A stretch of 64,000 bases of DNA, from the IMG/VR virus record IMGVR_UViG_3300042893_001103, positions 1 through 64,000 of that record, one strand, 5' to 3'. The position numbers were made by a program, and so were the translations under genes. The stretch is from a virus. Under the pieces are notes generated by a model. The model was not told the origin of the DNA, searched no databases, and was given only the letters and a program-made list of their open reading frames with translations. Shown piece after piece: positions 53,078-60,730 of this stretch; within the stretch, counting starts at the first letter, position 1, and each line of letters starts with the position of its first letter.

Positions 53078-55453
53078 ATGGAAGATTCGCTTGTTGGTAA
53101 AATTGCTGCCGTTAGGCAAGCAGCGGACATGGGCTGCTTCGGCGCGCATCAAATTTCAAATGGCGATTGGCTTCCATGCTCATCAACTAAACAGTTTTTG
53201 ACAATTATGAACGGATTTGATGTCAAGTCAAGAATTTCTCTTGACGAGATGGAGAACTGGTCTTCAATAAGAAAGTCAAAAGGCAAAAAACGCAAGAAGC
53301 GTTGGGAAAAACTTCGCGAGAGAAGAATTCTAGGAATTGAATCACTTGACAACGGTGGTCTTGTTTCTCCAAGAAATTCAATGAATATGGTTAATGGTGG
53401 CACTAACCCCCCAATAACTTATGGTGCTTCAAATCCTTCAAGCATGTCTACGAAGAGCATTCAGCCAGCATTCATGCCCAGAGACAATGACCCTGACGTA
53501 TTTGTGGACATTGAATCAGCAAGAAAAAGAGCACAACAACTTGGATGCATCGGTATAAGTAGAAGAATGTCAAAAGGCGGCAAAACCGTATGGATGCCAT
53601 GTACCAACATTACCGACTACAACAATTTGACAGGAATGACTGCTCTTGGAAGAAATAATCTTCAGAAAAGAAATGAAAAAATAGTCAGAACCGTTATAAA
53701 AGAAAATCTTAAAAAGAAAAAAACAACGATTCAAGAAGATATATACGGCAAGGCTCTTGGCCCAAGAATACGAGGCATAGCCCGTGCGGCAATGTCTAGA
53801 TTTGACCCTGATGCTTTTGACGGAGACGAAGATGGAATTATCCAGGACGGAACAGCGTTTGAAAGACCCAACACTCCGAATGCTCGCATCCCCAAGACTG
53901 TAGATAGGGAAGTTTCTCCCTCCGAAGTTTCGGCAGTACGCAAGTGGATGAGTGCCATGACTTCTTCAGATATGGATTCCTTCCGAGGCGAACCGATTGA
54001 AGCATACGATGGTGTTCCTGGTTCAAGACGTGGCTTGGCATCTAGTGGGCCCGGTTTCATTATTGACCCCAAGGGTCCAAAACAAATGGGCGGAAGAATG
54101 GCACCAAAGCCATTGGCCATAACAGAACTAAGAAACCCAGAAGCCAGTCCGACCAATCCGTTTAGAAATCTTGGTGGAAGATTGATGAGCAAATTGATTA
54201 GAGGAATGGTAAAGCCCGAACACAGACGTAAGCAAGAGAGAACAACCTATCTAATTGGAGGCAATACTGGTTCCGGAAAAACCACCGTACTTGACGAACA
54301 CTTAATACCAAAAGGATTGGTTCCTTCACACGAAGAGGCTGCCCTTATTGACCCAGACTTTATTAAGAAAGGTCTTGTTGGATATGACGATGGACAAGGC
54401 GCTGGTCGTGTTCACAGAGAGTCTCAAGCATCAACCGACAAGACAATCAGGGATGCCGTTTTGGACGAACTGGACATGGTAATTACGGGTTCTGGGGCAT
54501 CAAGACAAATCCAACACATGCGTGAAGCGTCTGAGCGTGGTGAAAAAGTAGTGGGCCACTGGGTTCATGTTCCGCAACGAGAAGCATCTAGACGCATTAA
54601 GAAGAGAGTGGATGAGACCAACAGGTATATACCTGACAACACCGCCCACATGGCACAAAGCATTCCTAAGGTTATTTCAACAGGCTTTGAAGAAGACTTA
54701 CTAGACGAGTTCTATTTATGGGACAACGATGTTCCAGCAGGTTCACCACCAAAACTAATTGCAAAAAAATCCAAAGGAAAAGATTTTGAGATATTTGACC
54801 AGTCAAAATTTGAAGAATTTGCTGGAAGTAAAAAATGGGCAGACACGTGGGTGGAAACGTCAGAAGACAGAGACGTGTCAAGAAAAGGTTTTGAGTCCTC
54901 AAGTTACACAGGCAAAGAAGCCGCAGTTGCTTTAAGAGAGTCTGGTTTTGAAGTAATCATTGACAAAAATATAGAAGTTCGTCTTCCTGCAGGAAGTGAT
55001 GCAGAAAAATTCTTTATAGAACGAGTTCTACCATATATGCCAAACAAATTTGGAAGAACGAACACACACGCGTCACGACTTACCCTGCCAGGGATTCCAA
55101 TTGTTGAAGACGTACAAAAGTTGCTCGGGGTGAGTATTGATAAAAGAAAAATTGTTGACAAAAACTATCGTAAAAAATTTAAAATGCAACTCATGTCAAA
55201 CGACCTAGAAGTTTTAGCAGAACTTTTTGCTAAAGCCCCTATTGTTGGTCCAAACGGCGAATCAAGGTTTGGCGATATGTTGCTTACTAACGTTGGTGTT
55301 GAGTTTGATGAAACAGTAAAGCAAATTGCTAAAAAGGCTGGTTTTTTGGAAAAAGAAATTTCAATGTTGATAAGTGAAGGGTTCACGAAAGAAGATATTG
55401 AGAAAATGTCAAAAGAAGAAATACAAGAACTACTAGACGCGCTTCCGGAATGA
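53078..55453 (+). CDS. Zeta-toxin-like P-loop kinase protein with Cys-repeat N-terminus
   Basis: A 791-residue protein. The N-terminal 200 residues contain two copies of a Cys motif: G-C-F-G...N-G-D-W-L-P-C (about 20-36) and G-C-I-G...T-V-W-M-P-C (about 150-175). The excalibur-like loop starts at F242 (D-G-D-E-D-G-I-I-Q-D). Residues about 390-560 resemble zeta toxin/UDP-GlcNAc kinases: Walker A G-G-N-T-G-S-G-K-T-T, then I-D-P-D-F-I-K-K-G, H-R-E-S, and D-M-V-I-T-G-S-G. A G-F-E-S-S-S-Y-T-G motif is at 604, then a helical domain. If active it would phosphorylate a nucleotide sugar or other small substrate; in polyvalent proteins such domains are thought to help against host defences. Confidence 0.75.
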   Translation: MEDSLVGKIAAVRQAADMGCFGAHQISNGDWLPCSSTKQFLTIMNGFDVKSRISLDEMENWSSIRKSKGKKRKKRWEKLRERRILGIESLDNGGLVSPRNSMNMVNGGTNPPITYGASNPSSMSTKSIQPAFMPRDNDPDVFVDIESARKRAQQLGCIGISRRMSKGGKTVWMPCTNITDYNNLTGMTALGRNNLQKRNEKIVRTVIKENLKKKKTTIQEDIYGKALGPRIRGIARAAMSRFDPDAFDGDEDGIIQDGTAFERPNTPNARIPKTVDREVSPSEVSAVRKWMSAMTSSDMDSFRGEPIEAYDGVPGSRRGLASSGPGFIIDPKGPKQMGGRMAPKPLAITELRNPEASPTNPFRNLGGRLMSKLIRGMVKPEHRRKQERTTYLIGGNTGSGKTTVLDEHLIPKGLVPSHEEAALIDPDFIKKGLVGYDDGQGAGRVHRESQASTDKTIRDAVLDELDMVITGSGASRQIQHMREASERGEKVVGHWVHVPQREASRRIKKRVDETNRYIPDNTAHMAQSIPKVISTGFEEDLLDEFYLWDNDVPAGSPPKLIAKKSKGKDFEIFDQSKFEEFAGSKKWADTWVETSEDRDVSRKGFESSSYTGKEAAVALRESGFEVIIDKNIEVRLPAGSDAEKFFIERVLPYMPNKFGRTNTHASRLTLPGIPIVEDVQKLLGVSIDKRKIVDKNYRKKFKMQLMSNDLEVLAELFAKAPIVGPNGESRFGDMLLTNVGVEFDETVKQIAKKAGFLEKEISMLISEGFTKEDIEKMSKEEIQELLDALPE

Positions 55454-55499
55454 AAGTTTCAACAATTACAACAAACATGTGATACCTCCACTACAGCCC

Positions 55500-55527
55500 T
55501 TGAAATAAGGTTATTATTTTTTAATAG
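55500..55527 (+). promoter_or_regulatory. Probable promoter of major capsid gene
   Basis: TTGAAA (55500-55505) and TAATAG (55522-55527) are 16 bases apart, in a 139-base AT-rich gap that follows the giant-gene operon and precedes the capsid gene. A separate strong promoter is expected because capsid protein is needed in much greater amount than the giant proteins, and a terminator follows the gene. Confidence 0.4.
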
Positions 55528-55592
55528 GGCTTGGTGCTTACCTGGGCCGTCCAATCAATAAACAAAAATAATTCCAACCAGGAGAAAATACA

Positions 55593-56954
55593 ATGTCAGA
55601 CCAAGCAAGACTTACAGAATTGCAATCAACCCTTCGTGCCAAGATGGCAGACAACAAGGCGATTGCAGACTCATTCCGTATTGAAGAAGGAACCGTTGTT
55701 GTCAACGCTCAGCAAAAGAGCGCATTTGACAAAAACATGACCGACATCAAGGAAATCAAGGGACTCATTGAGGGCCTTGAGGCAATGAACACAGTTGAAT
55801 CATGGGGCTCACAAGCACCAGCAGAATCAGTTGCAGTTGCTGCAGCAGCAGGCTATTCATTGAAGGGCCTCGGCGCTTCATACTCAATCGGTGACTTGTT
55901 CCTCAACTCACCAGAGTTCAAGACCCTTTTGGGTGGTAAGAATGGCGCAAACATGCCTTCCCCATTCCAACTCGGAGCATCACTCACAACTCACGGCGCA
56001 TACGGCGTTAAGGACGTTTACTCAGCACTTCCATCAGGCACACTAGCCCGTGGTGCATCTGCTGACTTCGGTTCAATCCAGCGCGACCCAATGGTCATGT
56101 CACCACAGCGTGTAAAGCGTGTTCGTGACTTGTTCCCAAGCCGCACCACTTCAGCAGCAGTTATTGAATACTTCCGCATGCTTGGTTTCACCGCAACAGG
56201 CGGCGGAACCAACAATGCAGGAGTTGTTGCTGAGCGTAACGCAGGAAACACCGCGTTTGCCGCTAAGCCACAGTCCTCAATGGTATTTGAAGGCCACCAG
56301 GCCCCAGTACGCACCATTGCTCACTGGGAAGCAGCACACCGTAACGTCCTTGCGGACGAGCCACAGTTGCGTTCAATCATTGACAACGAATTGATGTACG
56401 GTCTCCGTCTTCAAGAAGATGCTCAAATCCTCAACGGTGATGGAACTGGCGAAAACCTTACTGGTGTTCTTCAGACTTCAGGTATCCAGAACTACTCATG
56501 GTCAAGCGGTTTGTACTCAGCAACCGCAGGAATGTCAGACACAAAGGCAGACGCAATCCGTCGCGCCGCTACACTGTCGTTCCTCGCTTACTACGAGCCA
56601 TCTGGTGTCGTTCTTCACCCGAACGATTGGGAAGACATTGAGTTGACCAAGGATGGCAATGGCCAGTATCTCGTTGCAGTTTCGGTTGCAATGGGCGGCG
56701 AGCCAAAGGTATGGCGTTTGCCAGTCGTTGAGACCCCTGCAATTCCAGAAGGCACCGCACTTGTCGGCGCATTCGGTACGGGCGCACAGTTGTACGACCG
56801 TGAGCAGGCTTCAATCCGCATCTCAGAGCAGCACTCGGACTTCTTCGTTCGCAACGCAATCGTTGTACTCGCAGAACAGCGCCTCGCCCTTGCGGTTAAG
56901 CGCCCAGAGTCATTCGTCAAAGTTACATTTGACAACGCTCCAACAGCCGAATAA
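55593..56954 (+). CDS. Major capsid protein, HK97 fold
   Basis: A 453-residue capsid protein with strong AGGAG ribosome site 9 bases before the ATG. The N-terminal about 80 residues are charged and helical (a delta/scaffold-like domain, ending near N-T-V-E-S-W), consistent with removal by the protease. The HK97 core then shows R-V-R-D-L-F-P, A-H-W-E-A-A-H-R-N-V-L-A-D-E, L-N-G-D-G-T-G-E-N-L-T-G-V-L, the S-G-V-V-L-H-P-N-D-W segment, and a C-terminal R-N-A-I-V-V-L-A-E-Q-R-L-A-L-A-V-K-R-P-E. Its G+C content and codon use are higher than in the giant genes, fitting high expression. Confidence 0.95.
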   Translation: MSDQARLTELQSTLRAKMADNKAIADSFRIEEGTVVVNAQQKSAFDKNMTDIKEIKGLIEGLEAMNTVESWGSQAPAESVAVAAAAGYSLKGLGASYSIGDLFLNSPEFKTLLGGKNGANMPSPFQLGASLTTHGAYGVKDVYSALPSGTLARGASADFGSIQRDPMVMSPQRVKRVRDLFPSRTTSAAVIEYFRMLGFTATGGGTNNAGVVAERNAGNTAFAAKPQSSMVFEGHQAPVRTIAHWEAAHRNVLADEPQLRSIIDNELMYGLRLQEDAQILNGDGTGENLTGVLQTSGIQNYSWSSGLYSATAGMSDTKADAIRRAATLSFLAYYEPSGVVLHPNDWEDIELTKDGNGQYLVAVSVAMGGEPKVWRLPVVETPAIPEGTALVGAFGTGAQLYDREQASIRISEQHSDFFVRNAIVVLAEQRLALAVKRPESFVKVTFDNAPTAE

Positions 56955-56965
56955 CTACTAAGCGG

Positions 56966-57004
56966 AACCCCGCTCGTTCCTTTGGGGATGGGCGGGGTTT
57001 TTGC
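56966..57004 (+). terminator. Rho-independent terminator after capsid gene
   Basis: AACCCCGC at 56966-56973 pairs with GCGGGGTT at 56992-56999 around an 18-base loop, followed by TTTTTG. It lies 12 bases after the capsid stop and should end the capsid mRNA. Confidence 0.85.
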
Positions 57005-57024
57005 TATATATGGGATAATTCATT

Positions 57025-57573
57025 ATGAAGGAAAACGATGCGTTTAAATTTATTGGAGACATGCCATCTTTCAATGAACTTCTCGGTGATGTCTCGTCCC
57101 TAACCCCAGAAGACTGGTTGAAATACGTGCAACGTAAAAAAATTGGCGGTGCAGCAGGGGGTAATACTGACACCATCCCATTGGTCTATGACGTGATGCA
57201 AAAACTCAACTCGGACGTAGTGCACGAACATTACAGACAATTTAGTAAGTATCTAGATGAAGTCGTTCTTGCCACGATGGAAACAATTGGAGAAGTAAAA
57301 ATTCAACAATCAATACTGGCAAGACTTAGGGCAAAAACAACTATTCCCAAACATAAAGATGTCGGAAATCCATTAACCGCAAAAATCCATAGCCAGACTC
57401 ACAGAATACACGTTCCAGTTATAACCAATGAAAATTGCATATTTACCATTGGTGATGAATCAAAGAACCTAAAGCCTGGCCAAATATGGATTGTAGACAA
57501 CGTAGGAAGACACCATGGTGTCAAGAATAGTGGAGACGAAGACCGAGTGCACCTAATCATAGACGCCATCTGA
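57025..57573 (+). CDS. Asp/Asn beta-hydroxylase-like Fe(II)/2-oxoglutarate oxygenase
   Basis: A 182-residue protein. The cupin-like core is seen from residue about 95: I-P-K-H-K-D with H110 and D112 as iron ligands, H-R-I-H-V-P-V, then G-Q-I-W-I-V-D-N-V-G-R-H-H-G-V-K-N-S-G-D with the distal His (H163 or H164), and R174 positioned for 2-oxoglutarate. This is the pattern of aspartyl/asparaginyl beta-hydroxylases found in cyanophages and other phages. The substrate in phages is unknown; a virion or host protein is possible. It has its own terminators on either side, so it is probably separately transcribed or partly read through. Confidence 0.75.
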   Translation: MKENDAFKFIGDMPSFNELLGDVSSLTPEDWLKYVQRKKIGGAAGGNTDTIPLVYDVMQKLNSDVVHEHYRQFSKYLDEVVLATMETIGEVKIQQSILARLRAKTTIPKHKDVGNPLTAKIHSQTHRIHVPVITNENCIFTIGDESKNLKPGQIWIVDNVGRHHGVKNSGDEDRVHLIIDAI

Positions 57574-57615
57574 ACTGTGGGACAATTAAGACATGCCACC
57601 TTAGGGCTAATCCAG

Positions 57616-57658
57616 GAAATCTCTCGTCCTTGTTTTGAAGGCGGGGGATTTCTTGTTT
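57616..57658 (+). terminator. Probable Rho-independent terminator after hydroxylase gene
   Basis: GAAATC at 57616-57621 pairs with GATTTC at 57647-57652; the arm continues inward with CG and GU pairs to a stem of about 12 bp (loop around TTGTTTTGAA), followed by TTGTTT. The T run is interrupted, so strength is uncertain. Confidence 0.6.
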
Positions 57659-57686
57659 AATAGGGTTATCTGGGCGTTTTGCGTTT

Positions 57687-57706
57687 ATGAACTACAATTT
57701 GTTCAT
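57687..57706. repeat. Inverted repeat ATGAAC-N8-GTTCAT
   Basis: Perfect 6-bp arms (57687-57692 and 57701-57706) around eight bases lie 20 bases before the GTG at 57727. It could be an operator or an mRNA hairpin affecting the small gene cluster; chance cannot be excluded. Confidence 0.3.
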
Positions 57707-57726
57707 GACATATAAAGTTGATTGTT

Positions 57727-57891
57727 GTGCCTAGAAGAGACGAAGACGAGCCACTGGACAAATACATCCAATACGTCAGTAAACTAAGAGGCGCGCCCGA
57801 CGATTTTGAAGATTGGGCAGTAGACAACAATGTAAAGTTGCCTGCAAAAAAGAAAACAAACAAACCAGAGGATAATTATGACGATACCTAG
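57727..57891 (+). CDS. Small acidic-basic protein with GTG start
   Basis: A 54-residue frame beginning with GTG and reading P-R-R-D-E-D-E-P-L-D-K-Y-I-Q-Y-V-S-K-L-R, a W in D-F-E-D-W-A-V-D-N, and a Lys-rich end. It ends at TAG 57889-57891, overlapping the next gene by 14 bases. The coding character and coupling support it although no good ribosome site is seen. A TTG at 57718 is an alternative start. Function unknown, and the frame fills an otherwise empty 300-base gap. Confidence 0.45.
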   Translation: MPRRDEDEPLDKYIQYVSKLRGAPDDFEDWAVDNNVKLPAKKKTNKPEDNYDDT

Positions 57892-58075
57892 TCCGGACGC
57901 ATTCAAAGATAAGGGAACATGGGAAAGATGGAAGAAAAGAAACTCTCCCGGAATGTCACCTGAAGAAATAATTAAGTCAATGGAAGCAGCGCCGCATCCT
58001 TTTACAAAAGACCCAAATAATCCCTTCACAATTCTCAAGAGAGAACGAGAAATAAGAGAAGCCGGCGAACAGTGA
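57878..58075 (+). CDS. Small charged virion-region protein
   Basis: A 65-residue protein with K-G-T-W-E-R-W-K-K-R-N-S-P-G, then P-E-E-I-I-K-S-M-E-A-A and a C-terminal helix. The ATG follows GAGGATAATT. Its stop overlaps the GTG of the next gene. No family recognised; position downstream of the capsid suggests a head-related role. Confidence 0.5.
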   Translation: MTIPSPDAFKDKGTWERWKKRNSPGMSPEEIIKSMEAAPHPFTKDPNNPFTILKREREIREAGEQ

Positions 58076-58338
58076 TACTCAAGCCAGGAACAGACCCAGA
58101 AGAAGCCGCAAAACTGAGGGCTTCAATGAATAAAATTCATCAGCAGATTGATGACTTCTTAACACTCAAAGACACTATTGAGTCAGACAATCCTGCAAAG
58201 GATGCGTGGAAAGCGGTATATGGGTGGGACAATCCAGCGCTTGACGAGAACACAAAAGAAGGCAAAGCGTTGAAAGCCAGAATAGCAAGAATGTTCGGTA
58301 AAGATATTGATACTCAAGAAAAAGACGAGAAAAACTAA
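58072..58338 (+). CDS. Small helical protein downstream of capsid gene
   Basis: An 88-residue protein starting with GTG at 58072, in a GTGA overlap with the previous stop. It is helical with an N-terminal K-L-R-A-S-M-N-K-I-H-Q-Q-I-D-D-F, a central A-W-K-A-V-Y-G-W-D-N-P and a charged end. The stop shares its last base with the next start. Function unknown. Confidence 0.5.
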   Translation: MILKPGTDPEEAAKLRASMNKIHQQIDDFLTLKDTIESDNPAKDAWKAVYGWDNPALDENTKEGKALKARIARMFGKDIDTQEKDEKN

Positions 58339-59342
58339 TGGATTCAATTTTTTCTTTTGACGAAAGCAAATGGTCTGTTTTTGATGTTTCGTACTCTATT
58401 GAACTCAAAGAACAGTACCCAGAGATTTGGGCTATGTCTGGTGGCTCCAAGTCAGACTACATACATGAAGTCTTGTTAGAGATATTTGAAAGTGGTGGAG
58501 TGGCGACAACACCGGAACAAGTGGAAGTTCTTGAACTGAGAGAATCATGGATTAACAGGCATGTTTACGACAGTCAGCCAGCAGGTTACGTGGCTCAAGT
58601 TAAGTGGCTTGCCGTATCTTCAAATGGCGAAGCGTGGCAGAAAAGAAAAATCAACGAAGAAGTTTCAAAATTCCACACAAGAACAGAATGGATTCTTGAA
58701 AAAGGTCTTCCCTGCTGGAAGGGCTACGAGCAAGTCGGAATGAAGATGGGGAAAAAGGGGAAAATGGTTCCCAACTGTGTCCCCATTAAGACCAAGAGCG
58801 CTCAACTCAAAGACCCCAAAGGCGGCCTTACCGCCGCAGGACGAAAGTTCTTTAAACGCACGGAGGGGGCAGACCTGAAACCTGGAGTAAAAGGCGCTGC
58901 CAACACCCCAGAGAAGATGCGCAGAAAAGGGTCGTTCCTCACCAGATTCTTCACCAACCCGTCTGGGCCAATGAAGGACGACAGGGGACGCCCTACGCGT
59001 CTTGCTTTGTCGGCTGCAGCGTGGGGGGAACCTGTCCCTCAGGACGCCTCAGACGCTGCTGCGCTGGCTGCTAAGGGCCGCAGAATGCTTGATAGGTACG
59101 AGAGAGCCAAGAAAAAAGATTCTTTTGAAAACATTGAAACAAAAGTATTTACTGATTCTTCTAATGAAGGAAAATTCAAGAGTTATATTGATTCTTTAGA
59201 CGACAAAAAGTTTGAAGAATTATTTCCAGACGATGACCAAAGTAGTTGGAATATACCAACGGAAGAAAAGTGGATATTTGATGTTGCTGGTGCTTTCCTG
59301 AGAAGGTCAATAACAAACAGACGGCGCAAAAGAAGAAGGTAA
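58338..59342 (+). CDS. DUF6321-like protein of the head cluster
   Basis: A 334-residue protein. Residues about 125-160 contain G-L-P-C-W-K-G-Y-E-Q-V-G with a following K-M-V-P-N-C-V-P, a motif common in phage head-region proteins. Residues about 155-250 match a DUF6321-like unit: G-G-L-T-A-A-G-R-K-F-F, then L-K-P-G-V-K, T-P-E-K-M-R-R-K-G-S-F-L-T-R-F-F, and G-R-P-T-R-L-A-L-S-A-A-A-W-G-E-P-V-P. The end is very basic (R-R-K-R-R-R). The role is unknown, although DUF6321 is often found near capsid genes. Confidence 0.65.
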   Translation: MDSIFSFDESKWSVFDVSYSIELKEQYPEIWAMSGGSKSDYIHEVLLEIFESGGVATTPEQVEVLELRESWINRHVYDSQPAGYVAQVKWLAVSSNGEAWQKRKINEEVSKFHTRTEWILEKGLPCWKGYEQVGMKMGKKGKMVPNCVPIKTKSAQLKDPKGGLTAAGRKFFKRTEGADLKPGVKGAANTPEKMRRKGSFLTRFFTNPSGPMKDDRGRPTRLALSAAAWGEPVPQDASDAAALAAKGRRMLDRYERAKKKDSFENIETKVFTDSSNEGKFKSYIDSLDDKKFEELFPDDDQSSWNIPTEEKWIFDVAGAFLRRSITNRRRKRRR

Positions 59343-59345
59343 ATA

Positions 59346-59798
59346 ATGACCACATGGGGAGAATACAAGGGCGAAATAAAGGGTTTCAGGTTTGAAACAA
59401 AGGCGGATAAGAAATGCCCTCCAGCGACACAAGACATTGCTATAAACATAAAGAACCGTCAGAAGGCTATTCAGTCCGCAGCGTATGGACCCCTCAACCC
59501 CAAGCAGCCAAACGATAAGTTTTGGCAGGATAAAGCAGATAGATGGGACGTATCTATCCCTTCGGCAAAGAAGCAGAAATGTGGAAACTGCATTCTTTTC
59601 GTACGTTCGCCAAGAATTCTTGACTGCATTGAAACAGGACTCGGGAACGAGTCTGGCGCAGCGTGGGACGTAATTGAAGCAGGAAAGATTGGCTACTGCG
59701 AAGCATTTGACTTCAAGTGCCACGCCGAACGCACCTGCGACGCATGGGTCGTGGGTGGGCCAACCGTAACGGACAACGACAGTCGGAAACCAGACTAA
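59346..59798 (+). CDS. Conserved Cys-rich phage protein
   Basis: A 150-residue protein with Y-G-P-L-N-P-K-Q-P-N-D-K-F-W-Q-D-K-A-D-R-W-D in the middle and a Cys set C-G-N-C ... D-C ... G-Y-C ... K-C ... R-T-C-D-A-W toward the end, a pattern conserved in a small phage family. The Cys residues could bind zinc or an iron-sulfur cluster. It is followed by the nuclease gene with an overlap of one base. Confidence 0.6.
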   Translation: MTTWGEYKGEIKGFRFETKADKKCPPATQDIAINIKNRQKAIQSAAYGPLNPKQPNDKFWQDKADRWDVSIPSAKKQKCGNCILFVRSPRILDCIETGLGNESGAAWDVIEAGKIGYCEAFDFKCHAERTCDAWVVGGPTVTDNDSRKPD

Positions 59799-60202
59799 TG
59801 ACAAACGAAAGATTCTGGTACGGAGCAACCCTGTTAAAAGTTATTGATGGTGACACAATTGAACTCATGATTGACCTTGGGTTTAATATCCATCACAAAA
59901 TTCGTGTTCGTCTTTACGGAGTAAACACTCCAGAATCACGCACCAAAGACCTTGCCGAAAAAGCAATGGGTCTTAAAGCAAAGGCTTATACGCAGGATTG
60001 GCTAACCAATCATAAGTGGGTATTTGTTAATACGATTCCCGATAAGAACGACAAATACGGGCGTATTTTGGCTCGTATTTTTTCTTCGGACGATATTGAT
60101 GACCCGACCACCGCTTGTCTCAACAAAGACATTATCCAGTCTGGCTACGCTCGTGAATATTTTGGCGTAGGCGACAAAACTTGGACTGAGTTTAAGAAAT
60201 AA
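59798..60202 (+). CDS. Staphylococcal-nuclease homologue
   Basis: A 134-residue SNase-type nuclease. Catalytic features are V-I-D-G-D-T (residues 15-20), R-V-R-L-Y-G-V-N-T-P-E with the Arg and Glu of the active site, and D-K-Y-G-R-I-L-A-R-I with the second Arg. The ATG at 59798 is preferred over the upstream in-frame Met at 59717, which would lie inside the previous gene. No signal peptide, so it acts in the cytoplasm or virion. It could degrade host DNA or help process phage DNA. Confidence 0.85.
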   Translation: MTNERFWYGATLLKVIDGDTIELMIDLGFNIHHKIRVRLYGVNTPESRTKDLAEKAMGLKAKAYTQDWLTNHKWVFVNTIPDKNDKYGRILARIFSSDDIDDPTTACLNKDIIQSGYAREYFGVGDKTWTEFKK

Positions 60203-60203
60203 A

Positions 60204-60236
60204 AAACCCCACCCCAATTAAGGAGCGGGGTTTCTT
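60204..60236. terminator. Bidirectional Rho-independent terminator between convergent genes
   Basis: AAACCCC at 60204-60210 pairs with GGGGTTT at 60227-60233 with a short spacer. Runs of A precede and T follow (TTTCTT), so it can act on both strands. It separates the rightward nuclease gene from the leftward gene ending at 60256. Confidence 0.8.
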
Positions 60237-60255
60237 ACTACTTAGGAGGTAATGA

Positions 60256-60648
60256 TTAGTCGTTTACGCCGTCGGCTTGAATGTGTGTTGCGTCTGATAC
60301 TTCAGAAACAGTGAAAGTTGCTGTTGCACCAGTTCCTGCTGTACCAGAACCAACGGTCAAGATATCAAGGTGAACAAGTGCGCCCTTTGCAAAAGCGAGG
60401 TTTGATGCAGTTGCCGAGAGTGTTCCATCTGCTGAAGTTCCAGAGGCTGCTACCGAGAAGGTTGCTGCAGTGTTTGCTCCAACAAGAAGTCCTGCGGTAA
60501 GTGCTGAACCTGCTGGTGCGCCAGTAACTGCCAATGTAGCACCAGTGATTACGCCCTTGTAAGGCATTCTCATGGTTACGACGCTGGTTGTTGCAAGCGT
60601 TCCTGGGATTGTCAGAGTGATTGTCTGTGGTGCGATAATTGCTGTCAT
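60256..60648 (-). CDS. Small Ala/Gly/Thr-rich virion-like protein
   Basis: A 130-residue protein of beta character with T-I-T-L-T-I-P-G-T-L-A, then K-G-V-I-T-G-A-T-L-A-V, and an end with T-F-T-V-S-E-V. It has no charged enzymatic motif and its composition (Ala, Gly, Thr, Val) is that of phage decoration or minor fibre proteins. It has a strong GGAG ribosome site and a leader hairpin (60662-60687). It may be a head decoration protein, judged only by composition, size and position. Confidence 0.5.
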   Translation of the reverse strand: MTAIIAPQTITLTIPGTLATTSVVTMRMPYKGVITGATLAVTGAPAGSALTAGLLVGANTAATFSVAASGTSADGTLSATASNLAFAKGALVHLDILTVGSGTAGTGATATFTVSEVSDATHIQADGVND

Positions 60649-60661
60649 TTTGTTCTCCTAT

Positions 60662-60687
60662 GCCGAACTGTTTTTTTGCCTTTCGGC
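60662..60687 (-). promoter_or_regulatory. Leader inverted repeat before the 130-aa gene
   Basis: GCCGAA and TTCGGC (60662-60667 and 60682-60687) enclose 14 bases, just before the GGAG ribosome site of the leftward gene. A hairpin of the mRNA could control translation. Not a classical terminator, since no T run follows it on either strand. Confidence 0.35.
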
Positions 60688-60730
60688 GCTTAATGTAAAT
60701 AATACATCATGGGTGACCCCGTGTGCGGAA

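Noticed and set aside
59717-60202. Longer start for the SNase gene at 59717
   Set aside because: The added 27 residues are read out of frame over the coding end of the Cys-rich gene and lie before the clear catalytic domain; the ATG at 59798 abuts the previous stop.
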